A stretch of 21,654 bases of DNA from a virus, in the IMG/VR virus record IMGVR_UViG_3300029286_002225, positions 1-21,654 of that record, one strand, 5' to 3'. Position 1 is the first letter of the stretch, and each line of letters starts with the position of its first letter. The notes beneath the pieces were generated by a model, which did no database searches, was not told the origin of the DNA, and worked only from the letters and a program-made list of their open reading frames with translations. The translations under genes were made by a program, and so were the position numbers. Shown in pieces: positions 7,578-14,117 of the stretch.

Positions 7578-8080
7578 ATTCATATTATATAAAATTAGTT
7601 CTAATGGCTTATTGGAGATTTAGAAGGCAGTGTTTGTGTGCCAACGAAGTTGGTTATGGAATGTGTTTAGCAGATATTATTGTTTTAAAACAAAATAATT
7701 ATATTCATGAAATAGAAATAAAAACATCTAAATCAGATTTATGTATTGCAGAACTTAGAAAAAAGAAACATGATGAAAATAAAAATCCTCATAGTAGAAA
7801 ACCTCATTATTTTTCTTTTGCTGTTCCTACTGATTTAATAGAAGATGCAAAAAAGATTATAGAAAAATTAAATCCTAATTATGGGTTAATAGAAATAACA
7901 AATGAATTCTTTGGTTATAATACTTATCCTGTTACAACTATAAAATTGCCAAAATTGTTACATAATGATATTTCTCAATTAGATTATTGGAAAGAAAAAA
8001 TAAGTTACAGACTTTGTTCAGATTTAATCGGTCATATGAAAGAAGCTCAGAAGGAGATAAATAATGAAAAAACTACTTAA
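7574..8080 (+). CDS. MmcB-like PD-(D/E)XK family protein
   Basis: A 168-aa protein with a short PD-(D/E)XK core: V-G-Y-G-M-C-L-A-D-I-I (26-36) supplies the aspartate (Asp34) and H-E-I-E-I-K-T-S-K-S-D (45-55) the E-x-K. Charged helices with K-K-K-H and then K-P-H-Y-F-S-F-A-V-P follow. The order (A-D strand, E-x-K-x-S strand, K-rich helix, Y-F-x-V-P strand) resembles MmcB/PF06319-type DNA-repair or restriction-like proteins. The TTG start at 7574 overlaps the preceding stop (TTGA) and has AAGGG 8 bases upstream; ATG 7604 is possible but has no visible ribosome site. It is an unusual companion for glycosyltransferase genes; DNA processing or protection is an inference. Confidence 0.62.
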   Translation: MNSYYIKLVLMAYWRFRRQCLCANEVGYGMCLADIIVLKQNNYIHEIEIKTSKSDLCIAELRKKKHDENKNPHSRKPHYFSFAVPTDLIEDAKKIIEKLNPNYGLIEITNEFFGYNTYPVTTIKLPKLLHNDISQLDYWKEKISYRLCSDLIGHMKEAQKEINNEKTT

Positions 8081-8330
8081 CATCAATAAAATCAATAAGT
8101 TATATAAAAATAGTTGTATTTATACCTATAATTTGCCTTTAAAGGGGCAAAAACAGCAGTCAAATTTAACCCATACATACAGCCAAACTACCCTATCAAA
8201 TGCTGCTGTGGCTAATCTGTGCGAAGAAATAGCCCGAAATTACCCCATATGTCCTAATTGTCATAGGTCTTTGCCTAATAATACCTTTTTACATAAAAAT
8301 AGCAAATCGTGTATCTGGTGCAGGGCTTGA
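8064..8330 (+). CDS. Small zinc-ribbon protein of unknown function
   Basis: An 88-aa protein with a polar, poorly structured N-terminal 60 residues and a C-terminal treble-clef or zinc-ribbon-like motif, C-P-N-C-H-R-S-L (63-70) with C-I-W-C just before the end, so four cysteines can hold a zinc ion. AAGGAG at 8051-8056, 7 bases before the ATG, supports the start. The gene overlaps the previous one by 17 bases. Base composition from about 8141 onward is near 40% GC by hand count, clearly above neighbouring genes, which suggests separate origin or a regulatory constraint. The stop codon TGA 8328-8330 lies inside the -35 box of the next promoter. I do not recognise the family. Confidence 0.6.
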   Translation: MKKLLNINKINKLYKNSCIYTYNLPLKGQKQQSNLTHTYSQTTLSNAAVANLCEEIARNYPICPNCHRSLPNNTFLHKNSKSCIWCRA

Positions 8331-8356
8331 CACAGTAGATAGTTTTATGGTATACT
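8327..8356 (+). promoter_or_regulatory. Sigma-70 type promoter
   Basis: A perfect -35 TTGACA lies at 8327-8332 and a -10 TATACT at 8351-8356, 18 bases apart. TGG directly before the -10 gives an extended -10 (TGN). Transcription would start near 8363, leaving about a 17-base leader to the ATG at 8380, with the ribosome site AAAGGTGG at 8367-8374. It lies in the only sizeable non-coding gap of the + strand block, which supports it as a real site. It would drive the cassette from the two-TM gene onward. Confidence 0.78.
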
Positions 8357-8379
8357 ATATATAAAGAAAGGTGGATACC

Positions 8380-8685
8380 ATGTTAAAAAAATGGATATAT
8401 CAAAAATTACTTTATCTTACTAATAATGAAAAAATACCTGTTCAGGAATGGAGAAAAGATGAAATAGAATTCGATATTATCTTTTTTATTATTCTAATTA
8501 TTAGTATTATATTAGGTCTTGGATGCTGGATAGGAGGGGTAGTATTTAAATTTAAAGGATTATTAATTCCTAATCCTGTCCTGTCAGAAATAGGTTCTAT
8601 TTTAATTGAAGGTGGATGGATTTTTGTAGGTGTTATATTTTTTATAGAGGCTTGGGATTCTGTAAGACACAATCGAGAGGATTGA
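8380..8685 (+). CDS. Small two-TM membrane protein
   Basis: A 101-aa protein with a basic, soluble N-terminal ~30 residues, a hydrophobic helix at about 31-54 (I-I-F-F-I-I-L-I-I-S-I-I-L-G), a short loop with L-I-P-N-P, a second hydrophobic helix at about 74-88 (G-G-W-I-F-V-G-V-I-F-F-I) and a polar tail. ATG 8380 is preferred over GTG 8371 because AAAGGTGG at 8367-8374 is then correctly placed upstream. It is the first gene after the promoter at 8327-8356 and sits 1 base before the site-2 protease gene, so it could be that protease's partner or substrate. That is inference from position only. No family is recognised. Confidence 0.68.
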   Translation: MLKKWIYQKLLYLTNNEKIPVQEWRKDEIEFDIIFFIILIISIILGLGCWIGGVVFKFKGLLIPNPVLSEIGSILIEGGWIFVGVIFFIEAWDSVRHNRED

Positions 8686-8686
8686 T

Positions 8687-9262
8687 ATGATATTTATTAT
8701 ATCTCTCATTATAATAATCTTCTTTCATGAATTAGCACATTTAATTGTAGCTAAATTAGTTAAATGTCCAGTGGATGTGTTTTCTGTTGGTTTCGGAAAA
8801 CCAGTCCTATTTTCTAAAAAAATTGGAACTACCATTTATCAAATAACTCCTTGGATACTTGGTGGCTACAATAAATTACAAGATGAATTATCTTTTAATA
8901 GAAATCCAAATACATTTCCTAATTTAAAATATAGATATAAATTTTTAATAGCTGTTGCTGGATGTGCTATAAATATTATAATGGGTTTAATTAGTTATTT
9001 TTTAGGATTGAAATTAAAAAATTTTAATCTATCTTATTTTGGAATGATAAGTTTTTTTATGGGAGCAATGAACTTCTTGCCGATTCCAGCTCTTGACGGA
9101 GGTCTTGTAGTTTACTTACCATTATGCATAAAAATGTTCGGTCAAAAAAGAGGATTGATATTCTTTGGTAAAGTAAGCACAGTATTTTTTATTGTTTTAA
9201 TGGGATTAAATATAATATTTTTACCTTACTTAATTATGTTAATATATCAAGGGAAGATATGA
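8687..9262 (+). CDS. Minimal site-2 protease (M50 family)
   Basis: A 191-aa membrane metalloprotease. The zinc-binding H-E-L-A-H sits at residues 14-18 in the first hydrophobic segment, and N-F-L-P-I-P-A-L-D-G-G at 129-139 supplies the third ligand (Asp137). Both match the M50/RseP-type HExxH and N-x-x-P-x-P-x-x-D-G signatures. Several further hydrophobic stretches (about 84-107, 113-135, 155-185) account for the membrane core. No PDZ domain is present and there is little beyond the catalytic core, so it is smaller than RseP. The family cuts substrates inside membranes, often to release regulators. GAGAGGA before the ATG is the ribosome site, and its end overlaps the transporter gene by ATGA. 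Confidence 0.85.
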   Translation: MIFIISLIIIIFFHELAHLIVAKLVKCPVDVFSVGFGKPVLFSKKIGTTIYQITPWILGGYNKLQDELSFNRNPNTFPNLKYRYKFLIAVAGCAINIIMGLISYFLGLKLKNFNLSYFGMISFFMGAMNFLPIPALDGGLVVYLPLCIKMFGQKRGLIFFGKVSTVFFIVLMGLNIIFLPYLIMLIYQGKI

Positions 9263-10440
9263 AGAATAAAAAATTAATGTGGCTCTATGTTTTATCTGCT
9301 TCGATATACTTCGTTCAAGGAATTGAAGGTTTACCTGGACTTAGTATATTTGCATTTATGAAAGAACATTTACATTTCAGTCCATCTAAAATAATGTATA
9401 TTGGTTCTTTGGTATCGTTAGCCTGGCTGGTAAAACCTTTATTTGGATTTATATCAGATAATTTTTTATCTAATAAAAAATGGATTTTAATTTCACTATT
9501 AGGTAGTTTAGGAATTTGTTTATATTTGGGATTAAGTCCTTATATTCCATTATTTATTTTAATACCCATTTTAATGTTAGCAAATGTAAATGCTGCTATG
9601 CGAGATGTGAGTTGTGATGGGATGATGTGTATTACAGGTAAAAAAACAAATACCTGTAATAAAATACAATCTATTCAATGGATTAGTATTACAGTTGCGT
9701 CTATTTTTGTAGGATTGTTTGGAGGTTATATAGCAGACCATTATTCATATAAAATAGGATATTTATTTTTAATTCCTATCTATTTAATAATTTTAATTAT
9801 TGTATCAAAATATAAAACAATTGTATCAAAAAATAGAACACATGTTCAAAAAAATGAACAATCATTATTACAATCTATTTTATCATATAAAGAATTATTC
9901 ACTAATAAGCAATTTCTCTTAGGTTGCTTATTTTTATTTGTTTATAAATTTGCCCCTGGCTTTGGAACTCCTTTAAGTTTTATAGAACGAGATACTTTTG
10001 GATGGTCTTATACATTTATGTCTATTTTAGGTGCTGTAGGTTCAGTTGTTAGTATTATAGGAGCTATAATTTATTATAAAATAAGTCATAAATTAAATGT
10101 TAAAAAAGTATTATTTTGGAGTATATTCCTTGTTGGTATAACTAATTTGGCTTACCTTTATTTTACACCAGTTACAGATGTTATTTATACCATTATATTC
10201 AGTTTTTTAGGAATGTTTATATTTCTTAATACCATGACCTGGATGGCAAAAAATACTTTATCTGGAAAAGAAGCTACTTCTTTCGCTTTATTATGTAGTA
10301 TAAATAATTTAAGTGGAACATTATCTACATTAACAGGAGCTTGGTTATTTCCGTTATTGGGATTAAAGCTAATTATTGTGTTAGCTTCCATTTCAGCCTT
10401 TGCTTCTTTACCTATTTTAAAGAAATTAGATATTAAATAA
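9259..10440 (+). CDS. MFS transporter of the BT1 (folate-biopterin transporter) type
   Basis: A 393-aa protein made of about twelve hydrophobic segments. The N-terminal pattern Y-F-V-Q-G-I-E-G-L-P-G-L (17-28), followed by A-W-L-V-K-P-L-F-G-F-I-S-D (54-66), matches the BT1/folate-biopterin transporter branch of the MFS (Y-F-x-Q-G ... W-x-x-K-P-L-x-G-x-x-S-D). A-A-M-R-D-V-S-C-D-G near 113-122 corresponds to that family's a-x-x-D-x-x-x-D block. Length fits a 12-TM transporter. BT1 members carry folates or pterins in plants, protists and cyanobacteria; other substrates occur, and an AmpG-like muropeptide permease is an alternative. The ATG overlaps the protease stop as ATGA. A full-length transporter is not typical phage cargo. 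Confidence 0.7.
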   Translation: MKNKKLMWLYVLSASIYFVQGIEGLPGLSIFAFMKEHLHFSPSKIMYIGSLVSLAWLVKPLFGFISDNFLSNKKWILISLLGSLGICLYLGLSPYIPLFILIPILMLANVNAAMRDVSCDGMMCITGKKTNTCNKIQSIQWISITVASIFVGLFGGYIADHYSYKIGYLFLIPIYLIILIIVSKYKTIVSKNRTHVQKNEQSLLQSILSYKELFTNKQFLLGCLFLFVYKFAPGFGTPLSFIERDTFGWSYTFMSILGAVGSVVSIIGAIIYYKISHKLNVKKVLFWSIFLVGITNLAYLYFTPVTDVIYTIIFSFLGMFIFLNTMTWMAKNTLSGKEATSFALLCSINNLSGTLSTLTGAWLFPLLGLKLIIVLASISAFASLPILKKLDIK

Positions 10441-10457
10441 CCTGAAAGGAGAATCAA

Positions 10458-11021
10458 ATGAAAGAAAAACCTGAACAGTATGAAAAAATAGTAAAATATT
10501 CACAAGAATATTATGAGGGAGAATTAAGTAAAGATAGATACCTTTTTCTTTATGGAGCTATCGAATTAGATACTGCTTATGAAATAAATACAAAATTACT
10601 TGTTATGGAAAAGGAAAATAAAGAAAAACCTATTTATTTAGAAATAAATTCGCCTGGTGGTTCAATTATAGATGGTCTTGCTATAATAGACACTATGCAA
10701 CATATTAAGCCCGAAATAATCACTATAGTAAGCGGATTGGCTGCTTCTATGGGAGCAATAATTGCTTCTGCTGGAGATAAAAGATACGCCTATCCAAATG
10801 CTCAAATTATGCTTCACGCAGCATCTGGAATGGTTGGAGATTATATGAATCATATGAAGGACAGAACTGGATGGTTAGAAAAAATAAGCAATAGAATAAA
10901 GAAAATCCTGAAAGAAAAAACTGTATTAACAGAAAAAGAATATTTTAAAATGGATAATGGAGAACTTTGGCTTAATTCCAAAGAAGCTCTTAAATTAAAA
11001 TTAATTGATAAGATAATATGA
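10458..11021 (+). CDS. ClpP-like serine protease (phage S14 type)
   Basis: A 187-aa protein with the ClpP fold: I-Y-L-E-I-N-S-P-G-G-S (59-69) as oxyanion and turn motif, G-L-A-A-S-M-G-A with nucleophile Ser97, Q-I-M-L-H-A-A-S with His120, and Asp166 in K-M-D-N-G-E-L-W, spaced eight residues before S-K-E-A as in ClpP's catalytic Asp region. The triad therefore looks complete. It ends in L-I-D-K-I-I, like ClpP's G-L-I-D-x-I. GAAAGGAGAATCA before the ATG is a strong ribosome site. Phage ClpP-like proteases often process capsid proteins, but here no capsid gene adjoins. Instead it follows a membrane protease and a transporter, so an accessory or regulatory role is possible. Confidence 0.87.
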   Translation: MKEKPEQYEKIVKYSQEYYEGELSKDRYLFLYGAIELDTAYEINTKLLVMEKENKEKPIYLEINSPGGSIIDGLAIIDTMQHIKPEIITIVSGLAASMGAIIASAGDKRYAYPNAQIMLHAASGMVGDYMNHMKDRTGWLEKISNRIKKILKEKTVLTEKEYFKMDNGELWLNSKEALKLKLIDKII

Positions 11022-11146
11022 TAAAATGTCCTATTTGTAATAAAGAAGCAAAAATAGATGAAGATTTAATATATCATTGTTATAGATGTGATATAACATT
11101 TATCATATGTTATCTTAAAGATAAACAAGTATATAGAATATTATGA
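11018..11146 (+). CDS. 42-residue zinc-ribbon mini-protein
   Basis: A short gene between the ClpP-like and DUF115-like genes. It overlaps the upstream stop as ATGA (11018-11021) and the downstream start as ATGA (11143-11146), which is strong architectural support for a real gene. The peptide begins M-I-K-C-P-I-C and contains Y-H-C-Y-R-C about 14 residues later, giving a C-x-x-C ... C-x-x-C pair (C4, C7, C21, C24) that can bind one zinc. It resembles the zinc-ribbon units found in the endonucleases and the 8064 gene, but no nuclease domain follows. Function is unknown; a nucleic-acid or protein adaptor is plausible. Confidence 0.7.
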   Translation: MIKCPICNKEAKIDEDLIYHCYRCDITFIICYLKDKQVYRIL

Positions 11147-11826
11147 TATTAAATGAATGTATAATTATTGGAGGTGGAGATTCGATATCTATTGGTGTAT
11201 CTTTGGGTCTTAAAGAAAAAATAAAAGATAAATTTGTTATAACTACAAATTTTTCTTCCTACCATTTCGATTCTACCTTTACATCTTGCATGGACAATTC
11301 TTTTTATATAGGTAAATTAATATCTAATTCTGATAAAATAAATCAAGAACATGTCAATCATTTAAAATCCCTTCCGCTTATTGTAGCACCTAAAGCCCAT
11401 ATTAGAGCTGATATTTATAATAATACTGTTTTAACTAAAAAAATAAAGCCTGGAGCTTTAACTGGTATTTATACATTAAATTTAGTTTCTTATTTAATGA
11501 ATTATAATGGAATTATTTATTGTTTGGGTTATGATTGGACAAGAAAAACTGAAGAAGAAAAAAAGAAAAATATATTAGCAAAAACTCACTATTATGATAA
11601 TATTAAACATCGAGGCACAGGATTTACAAAGTATTACGAGAATCACAGAGGAATAGAATTTAAGGAATTATTAAAATATAAAAATTTAAAAATATATAAT
11701 GTTAATCCTGATAGTAATTTGGAATATTTTCCTAAAATTACATATGAACAAATGTTTGAATCATTAAATAAAGAAAAATATAATCAAGAAGAAATACGAA
11801 AAGAAATTAAATTGCAGTTCCTGTAA
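11143..11826 (+). CDS. Maf/MptE-like (DUF115) domain protein
   Basis: A 227-aa protein with a Rossmann-like start, C-I-I-I-G-G-G-D-S (6-14), and a later T-G-I-Y-T-L-N-L-V-S-Y-L ... G-I-I-Y-C-L-G-Y-D-W (107-132). This resembles the g-G/S-P-S-L and s-g-G-t-A ... I-Y-L-x-G-x-D signature of the PF01973/DUF115 family, which includes Maf-type flagellin-glycosylation proteins and archaeal MptE. A tail rich in charged residues follows. Together with the sugar genes upstream, a role in glycan transfer or nucleotide-sugar handling is plausible; MptE-like pterin chemistry is the alternative and is notable beside a BT1-like transporter. It starts in an ATGA overlap with the mini-protein and its last 20 bases overlap the end of the opposite-strand gene. 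Confidence 0.62.
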   Translation: MILNECIIIGGGDSISIGVSLGLKEKIKDKFVITTNFSSYHFDSTFTSCMDNSFYIGKLISNSDKINQEHVNHLKSLPLIVAPKAHIRADIYNNTVLTKKIKPGALTGIYTLNLVSYLMNYNGIIYCLGYDWTRKTEEEKKKNILAKTHYYDNIKHRGTGFTKYYENHRGIEFKELLKYKNLKIYNVNPDSNLEYFPKITYEQMFESLNKEKYNQEEIRKEIKLQFL

Positions 11827-13027
11827 TATCATAAGGTATAGAACTAAAATAAAAATCAGTTAAAGTTCCTGAATTATCTTCCCAATAAAAACTCCCTGGA
11901 GTTGTTGGTAAATTTTTGCTATCATCTCCGTTTCCACATCTAAATTGTCGTAAATTAGTATATAAACTTTTTGCAGATATTTTATTTAAATAATAAGAAC
12001 TGCTATCTGAAATATCCACAATCATTTTAGTAGGACTTCCAATTTGCAAACTTGGATAATGAAAATGCCCCAAATTACCAGTATACCAATAATTAAATAA
12101 TTGAATTGGAATATTTATTACATGATTTATAGAATACCATGTTGCATATGTCCATACATATGATGGTGAACTATAAGTTCCTCCAATAACAACAATATTT
12201 TCAGATAAATTTCTTTTAAAAATTTCACTTGTAAATTCGCTATGAGCAGACGAATTAACAGAAACATTTATATTATTATCTGCAAAAAGAGATACTCCCA
12301 ATCCACCCTTAGTAAATCCATTTGTTAAACTAAATGGATGGGTTTCATCCCATCTTGTATGAATAGGAACATCCATTGATTCATTAAAATAAACATCGTT
12401 ATCTATATTACAATTATCTAACCAATTAACCAAATCAAATGTTTCTATTCTTGTAAAATTAAAAGTTAGTAATACTGTTCCCGAAACTGTAATGCTGTCT
12501 TGTTCAGAAGTAATGCCATTAAAAATTATTTTTACATCATAAAGTCCTGTCGCCAATACTATATTTTTTGGATGTTCTCCTGCGTTTCTTGCAGCATATC
12601 CTTGATTTATCCATGTTGGAGAAGAATGTAATTTAGTATATATAACAGCATAATCGATTGTTGCCATTCCATCAATTGAATTTATTTCTTTTCCTTCTGG
12701 ATTATGGCAATGAACTGAAATTTGAGTTGCACCAGCAAGTATATTTAATATATCTTCTATTTCATCTAAACTAACTTCTGCTATCCAATTAAAAGCCCAT
12801 GTTTTCCATGTGCTATATCCATAACCAGCAGCAGTTAAAGCTGTAGCTAAAGTATATCCATATGAAGGAAGTATTTCTATAAGTCCATCTCTTAAACAAT
12901 TAATATCTGATTGTTTTACCCAATCAGAAAATGTATGAGAAATAGGAGAAAATCCCATTGCTACCCTTTTTTCATTTAAAAGAGTTAATATAGAATTCCA
13001 TCTATTATCACCTATCCAATTTGACAT
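11807..13027 (-). CDS. Tail-tip or receptor-binding structural protein (probable)
   Basis: A 406-aa protein at the 3' end of the tail module, the usual place for fibre, baseplate or receptor-binding proteins. It is rich in Ser, Thr, Asn, Tyr and Trp and alternates short hydrophobic strands with polar loops, as in beta-rich virion proteins. A segment around 175-205 (D-V-K-I-I-F-N-G-I-T ... S-G-T-V-L-L-T-F-N-F) looks like an Ig-like or jelly-roll strand set. No enzyme motif or known domain is recognised. The start codon lies 2 bases after the endonuclease stop and has only a weak GGA upstream, so translation may depend on coupling. Its last bases overlap the convergent gene by 20 bp. Confidence 0.6.
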   Translation of the reverse strand: MSNWIGDNRWNSILTLLNEKRVAMGFSPISHTFSDWVKQSDINCLRDGLIEILPSYGYTLATALTAAGYGYSTWKTWAFNWIAEVSLDEIEDILNILAGATQISVHCHNPEGKEINSIDGMATIDYAVIYTKLHSSPTWINQGYAARNAGEHPKNIVLATGLYDVKIIFNGITSEQDSITVSGTVLLTFNFTRIETFDLVNWLDNCNIDNDVYFNESMDVPIHTRWDETHPFSLTNGFTKGGLGVSLFADNNINVSVNSSAHSEFTSEIFKRNLSENIVVIGGTYSSPSYVWTYATWYSINHVINIPIQLFNYWYTGNLGHFHYPSLQIGSPTKMIVDISDSSSYYLNKISAKSLYTNLRQFRCGNGDDSKNLPTTPGSFYWEDNSGTLTDFYFSSIPYDITGTAI

Positions 13028-13032
13028 AATTA
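13025..13032. repeat. Direct repeat CATAATTA at the left boundary of the inserted endonuclease
   Basis: The 8-base sequence CATAATTA (on the - strand TAATTATG, containing the ATG of the tail-tip gene) occurs exactly at the downstream boundary of the endonuclease gene. The same 8 bases are found at its upstream boundary, 13708-13715. Confidence 0.5.
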
Positions 13033-13710
13033 TATTATTCCAAGTTTTTGTAATTCTTTTTTTTCTAAAATAGATAACTTAATATTCTTATATAATTTTT
13101 TAAATATTTTAAATTTCTTTAAAGCATCTTCCCTCCAATAACCTTTTATTTCTATATATAAATCCTGTTCTGGTAAATAGAAATCTGGAGTATATGTTGT
13201 TTCTCCTAAATCAAAAGTTTTGGATTCGTAAATCCATTTAATCCTCTGTCTATCTAAATATTTAGCATATGCTATTTCCCATGAACTTCTCATCCAAATT
13301 CCTTTATATTTACCAGATTTCCCATGATATATTTTACCAAAAGTTCCGCTTTTTTTACCTCTAAAATCTGCATGATTATCACTTAATTTTTTTCTATATT
13401 CTTTACTATATAAACCAATTGTTCCTTTATTCCAAACATCATAATAAGAATTTTTTCTTGCATTTATTTTATAAATTTTAAATTTATTCTGTATTACACA
13501 AACACTGCAATTAAAAAAATTCGCTATTTTTTGTAAAGTATATTTTTGTTTAATATATAATTTAATTAATTCTTTTTTAGAAATATGATATTTAAAATTT
13601 CCATTGAATTTTCCTTGAGCATTGCATTTGCAACATCTTATTGCTCTATTATCTATTAATTTTTTACATATCATGCATTTTTTATTTTTGTTATAATTAT
13701 ATTTTTTCAT
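13030..13710 (-). CDS. Freestanding homing endonuclease: zinc ribbon, HTH and PD-(D/E)XK nuclease
   Basis: A 226-aa protein with one Cys4 unit (C12/C15/C26/C29) containing N-R-A-I-R-C-C-K-C, a helix-turn-helix-like segment at about 47-80 (L-Y-I-K-Q-K-Y-T-L-Q-K-I-A-N-F-F), a NUMOD3-like G-T-F-G-K, and a nuclease core with M-R-S-S-W-E, T-P-D-F (Asp177) and Y-I-E-I-K-G (Glu187, Lys189). The nuclease half matches the endonuclease at 5842-6519 over about 90 residues, roughly two-thirds identical by eye, while the DNA-binding halves are unrelated in detail. It sits between two tail genes with 2-base gaps on both sides and is bounded by an 8-base direct repeat, consistent with insertion exactly at a gene junction. 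There is no clear ribosome site before its ATG. Confidence 0.85.
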   Translation of the reverse strand: MKKYNYNKNKKCMICKKLIDNRAIRCCKCNAQGKFNGNFKYHISKKELIKLYIKQKYTLQKIANFFNCSVCVIQNKFKIYKINARKNSYYDVWNKGTIGLYSKEYRKKLSDNHADFRGKKSGTFGKIYHGKSGKYKGIWMRSSWEIAYAKYLDRQRIKWIYESKTFDLGETTYTPDFYLPEQDLYIEIKGYWREDALKKFKIFKKLYKNIKLSILEKKELQKLGII

Positions 13711-13715
13711 AATTA
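13708..13715. repeat. Direct repeat CATAATTA at the right boundary of the inserted endonuclease
   Basis: This is the partner of the repeat at 13025-13032. Here it carries the endonuclease ATG and the end of the 131-aa gene's stop codon. In both places the - strand reads stop codon TAA, two T bases, then ATG. Eight bases in AT-rich DNA can recur by chance, so the match is suggestive only. Confidence 0.5.
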
Positions 13716-14108
13716 ATCAGGATAGTAGATAGCATATCCAGGATTTTTATAAACTATAAATTTTTTATCTACAGAACTCCACATCATAGTAACTATATAA
13801 TCTGCATCTTCTGTAGGAATCGCTCCTGCTTCACATTCAAATGGTCTCCATTTTTCATCTACAGAATCATAATAAATATCCAATAAAGCTAAATTAGTAT
13901 ATGAACTTTCACCTTTATCTCCTATCCAAATATTATTGGAATCTAAATTTGTTGGTAATATAGGAGAAATAGAATTTTGCTTTATATTAGGAACTATTTT
14001 GGATAAATTAGCAACTGTTAATTCTAATGCTTTTAATTTATCTGATAATATAATATTTATTTTTTCCATTTCTATTAATTTTATTTGTAAATTTTTTATT
14101 ATACCCAT
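13713..14108 (-). CDS. Small coiled-coil tail protein (probable structural)
   Basis: A 131-aa protein. Residues about 5-42 form an amphipathic, Leu/Ile-rich heptad stretch that looks like a trimeric coiled coil. A G-D-K-G motif within N-N-I-W-I-G-D-K-G-E-S and a compact C-terminal domain with aromatic residues (Y-Y-D-S-V-D-E-K-W-R-P-F-E) follow. I do not recognise the family. Its place between the hub fusion and the tail-tip protein suggests a virion-tip or fibre-anchoring part. AAGGAGTAATT before the ATG is a good ribosome site. Confidence 0.62.
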   Translation of the reverse strand: MGIIKNLQIKLIEMEKINIILSDKLKALELTVANLSKIVPNIKQNSISPILPTNLDSNNIWIGDKGESSYTNLALLDIYYDSVDEKWRPFECEAGAIPTEDADYIVTMMWSSVDKKFIVYKNPGYAIYYPD

Positions 14109-14117
14109 AATTACTCC

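Noticed and set aside
8132-8151. Inverted repeat TTTGCC ... GGCAAA as a terminator
   Set aside because: There is no T tract after it and it lies inside a coding region. It is kept only as a possible operator within the GC-island finding.
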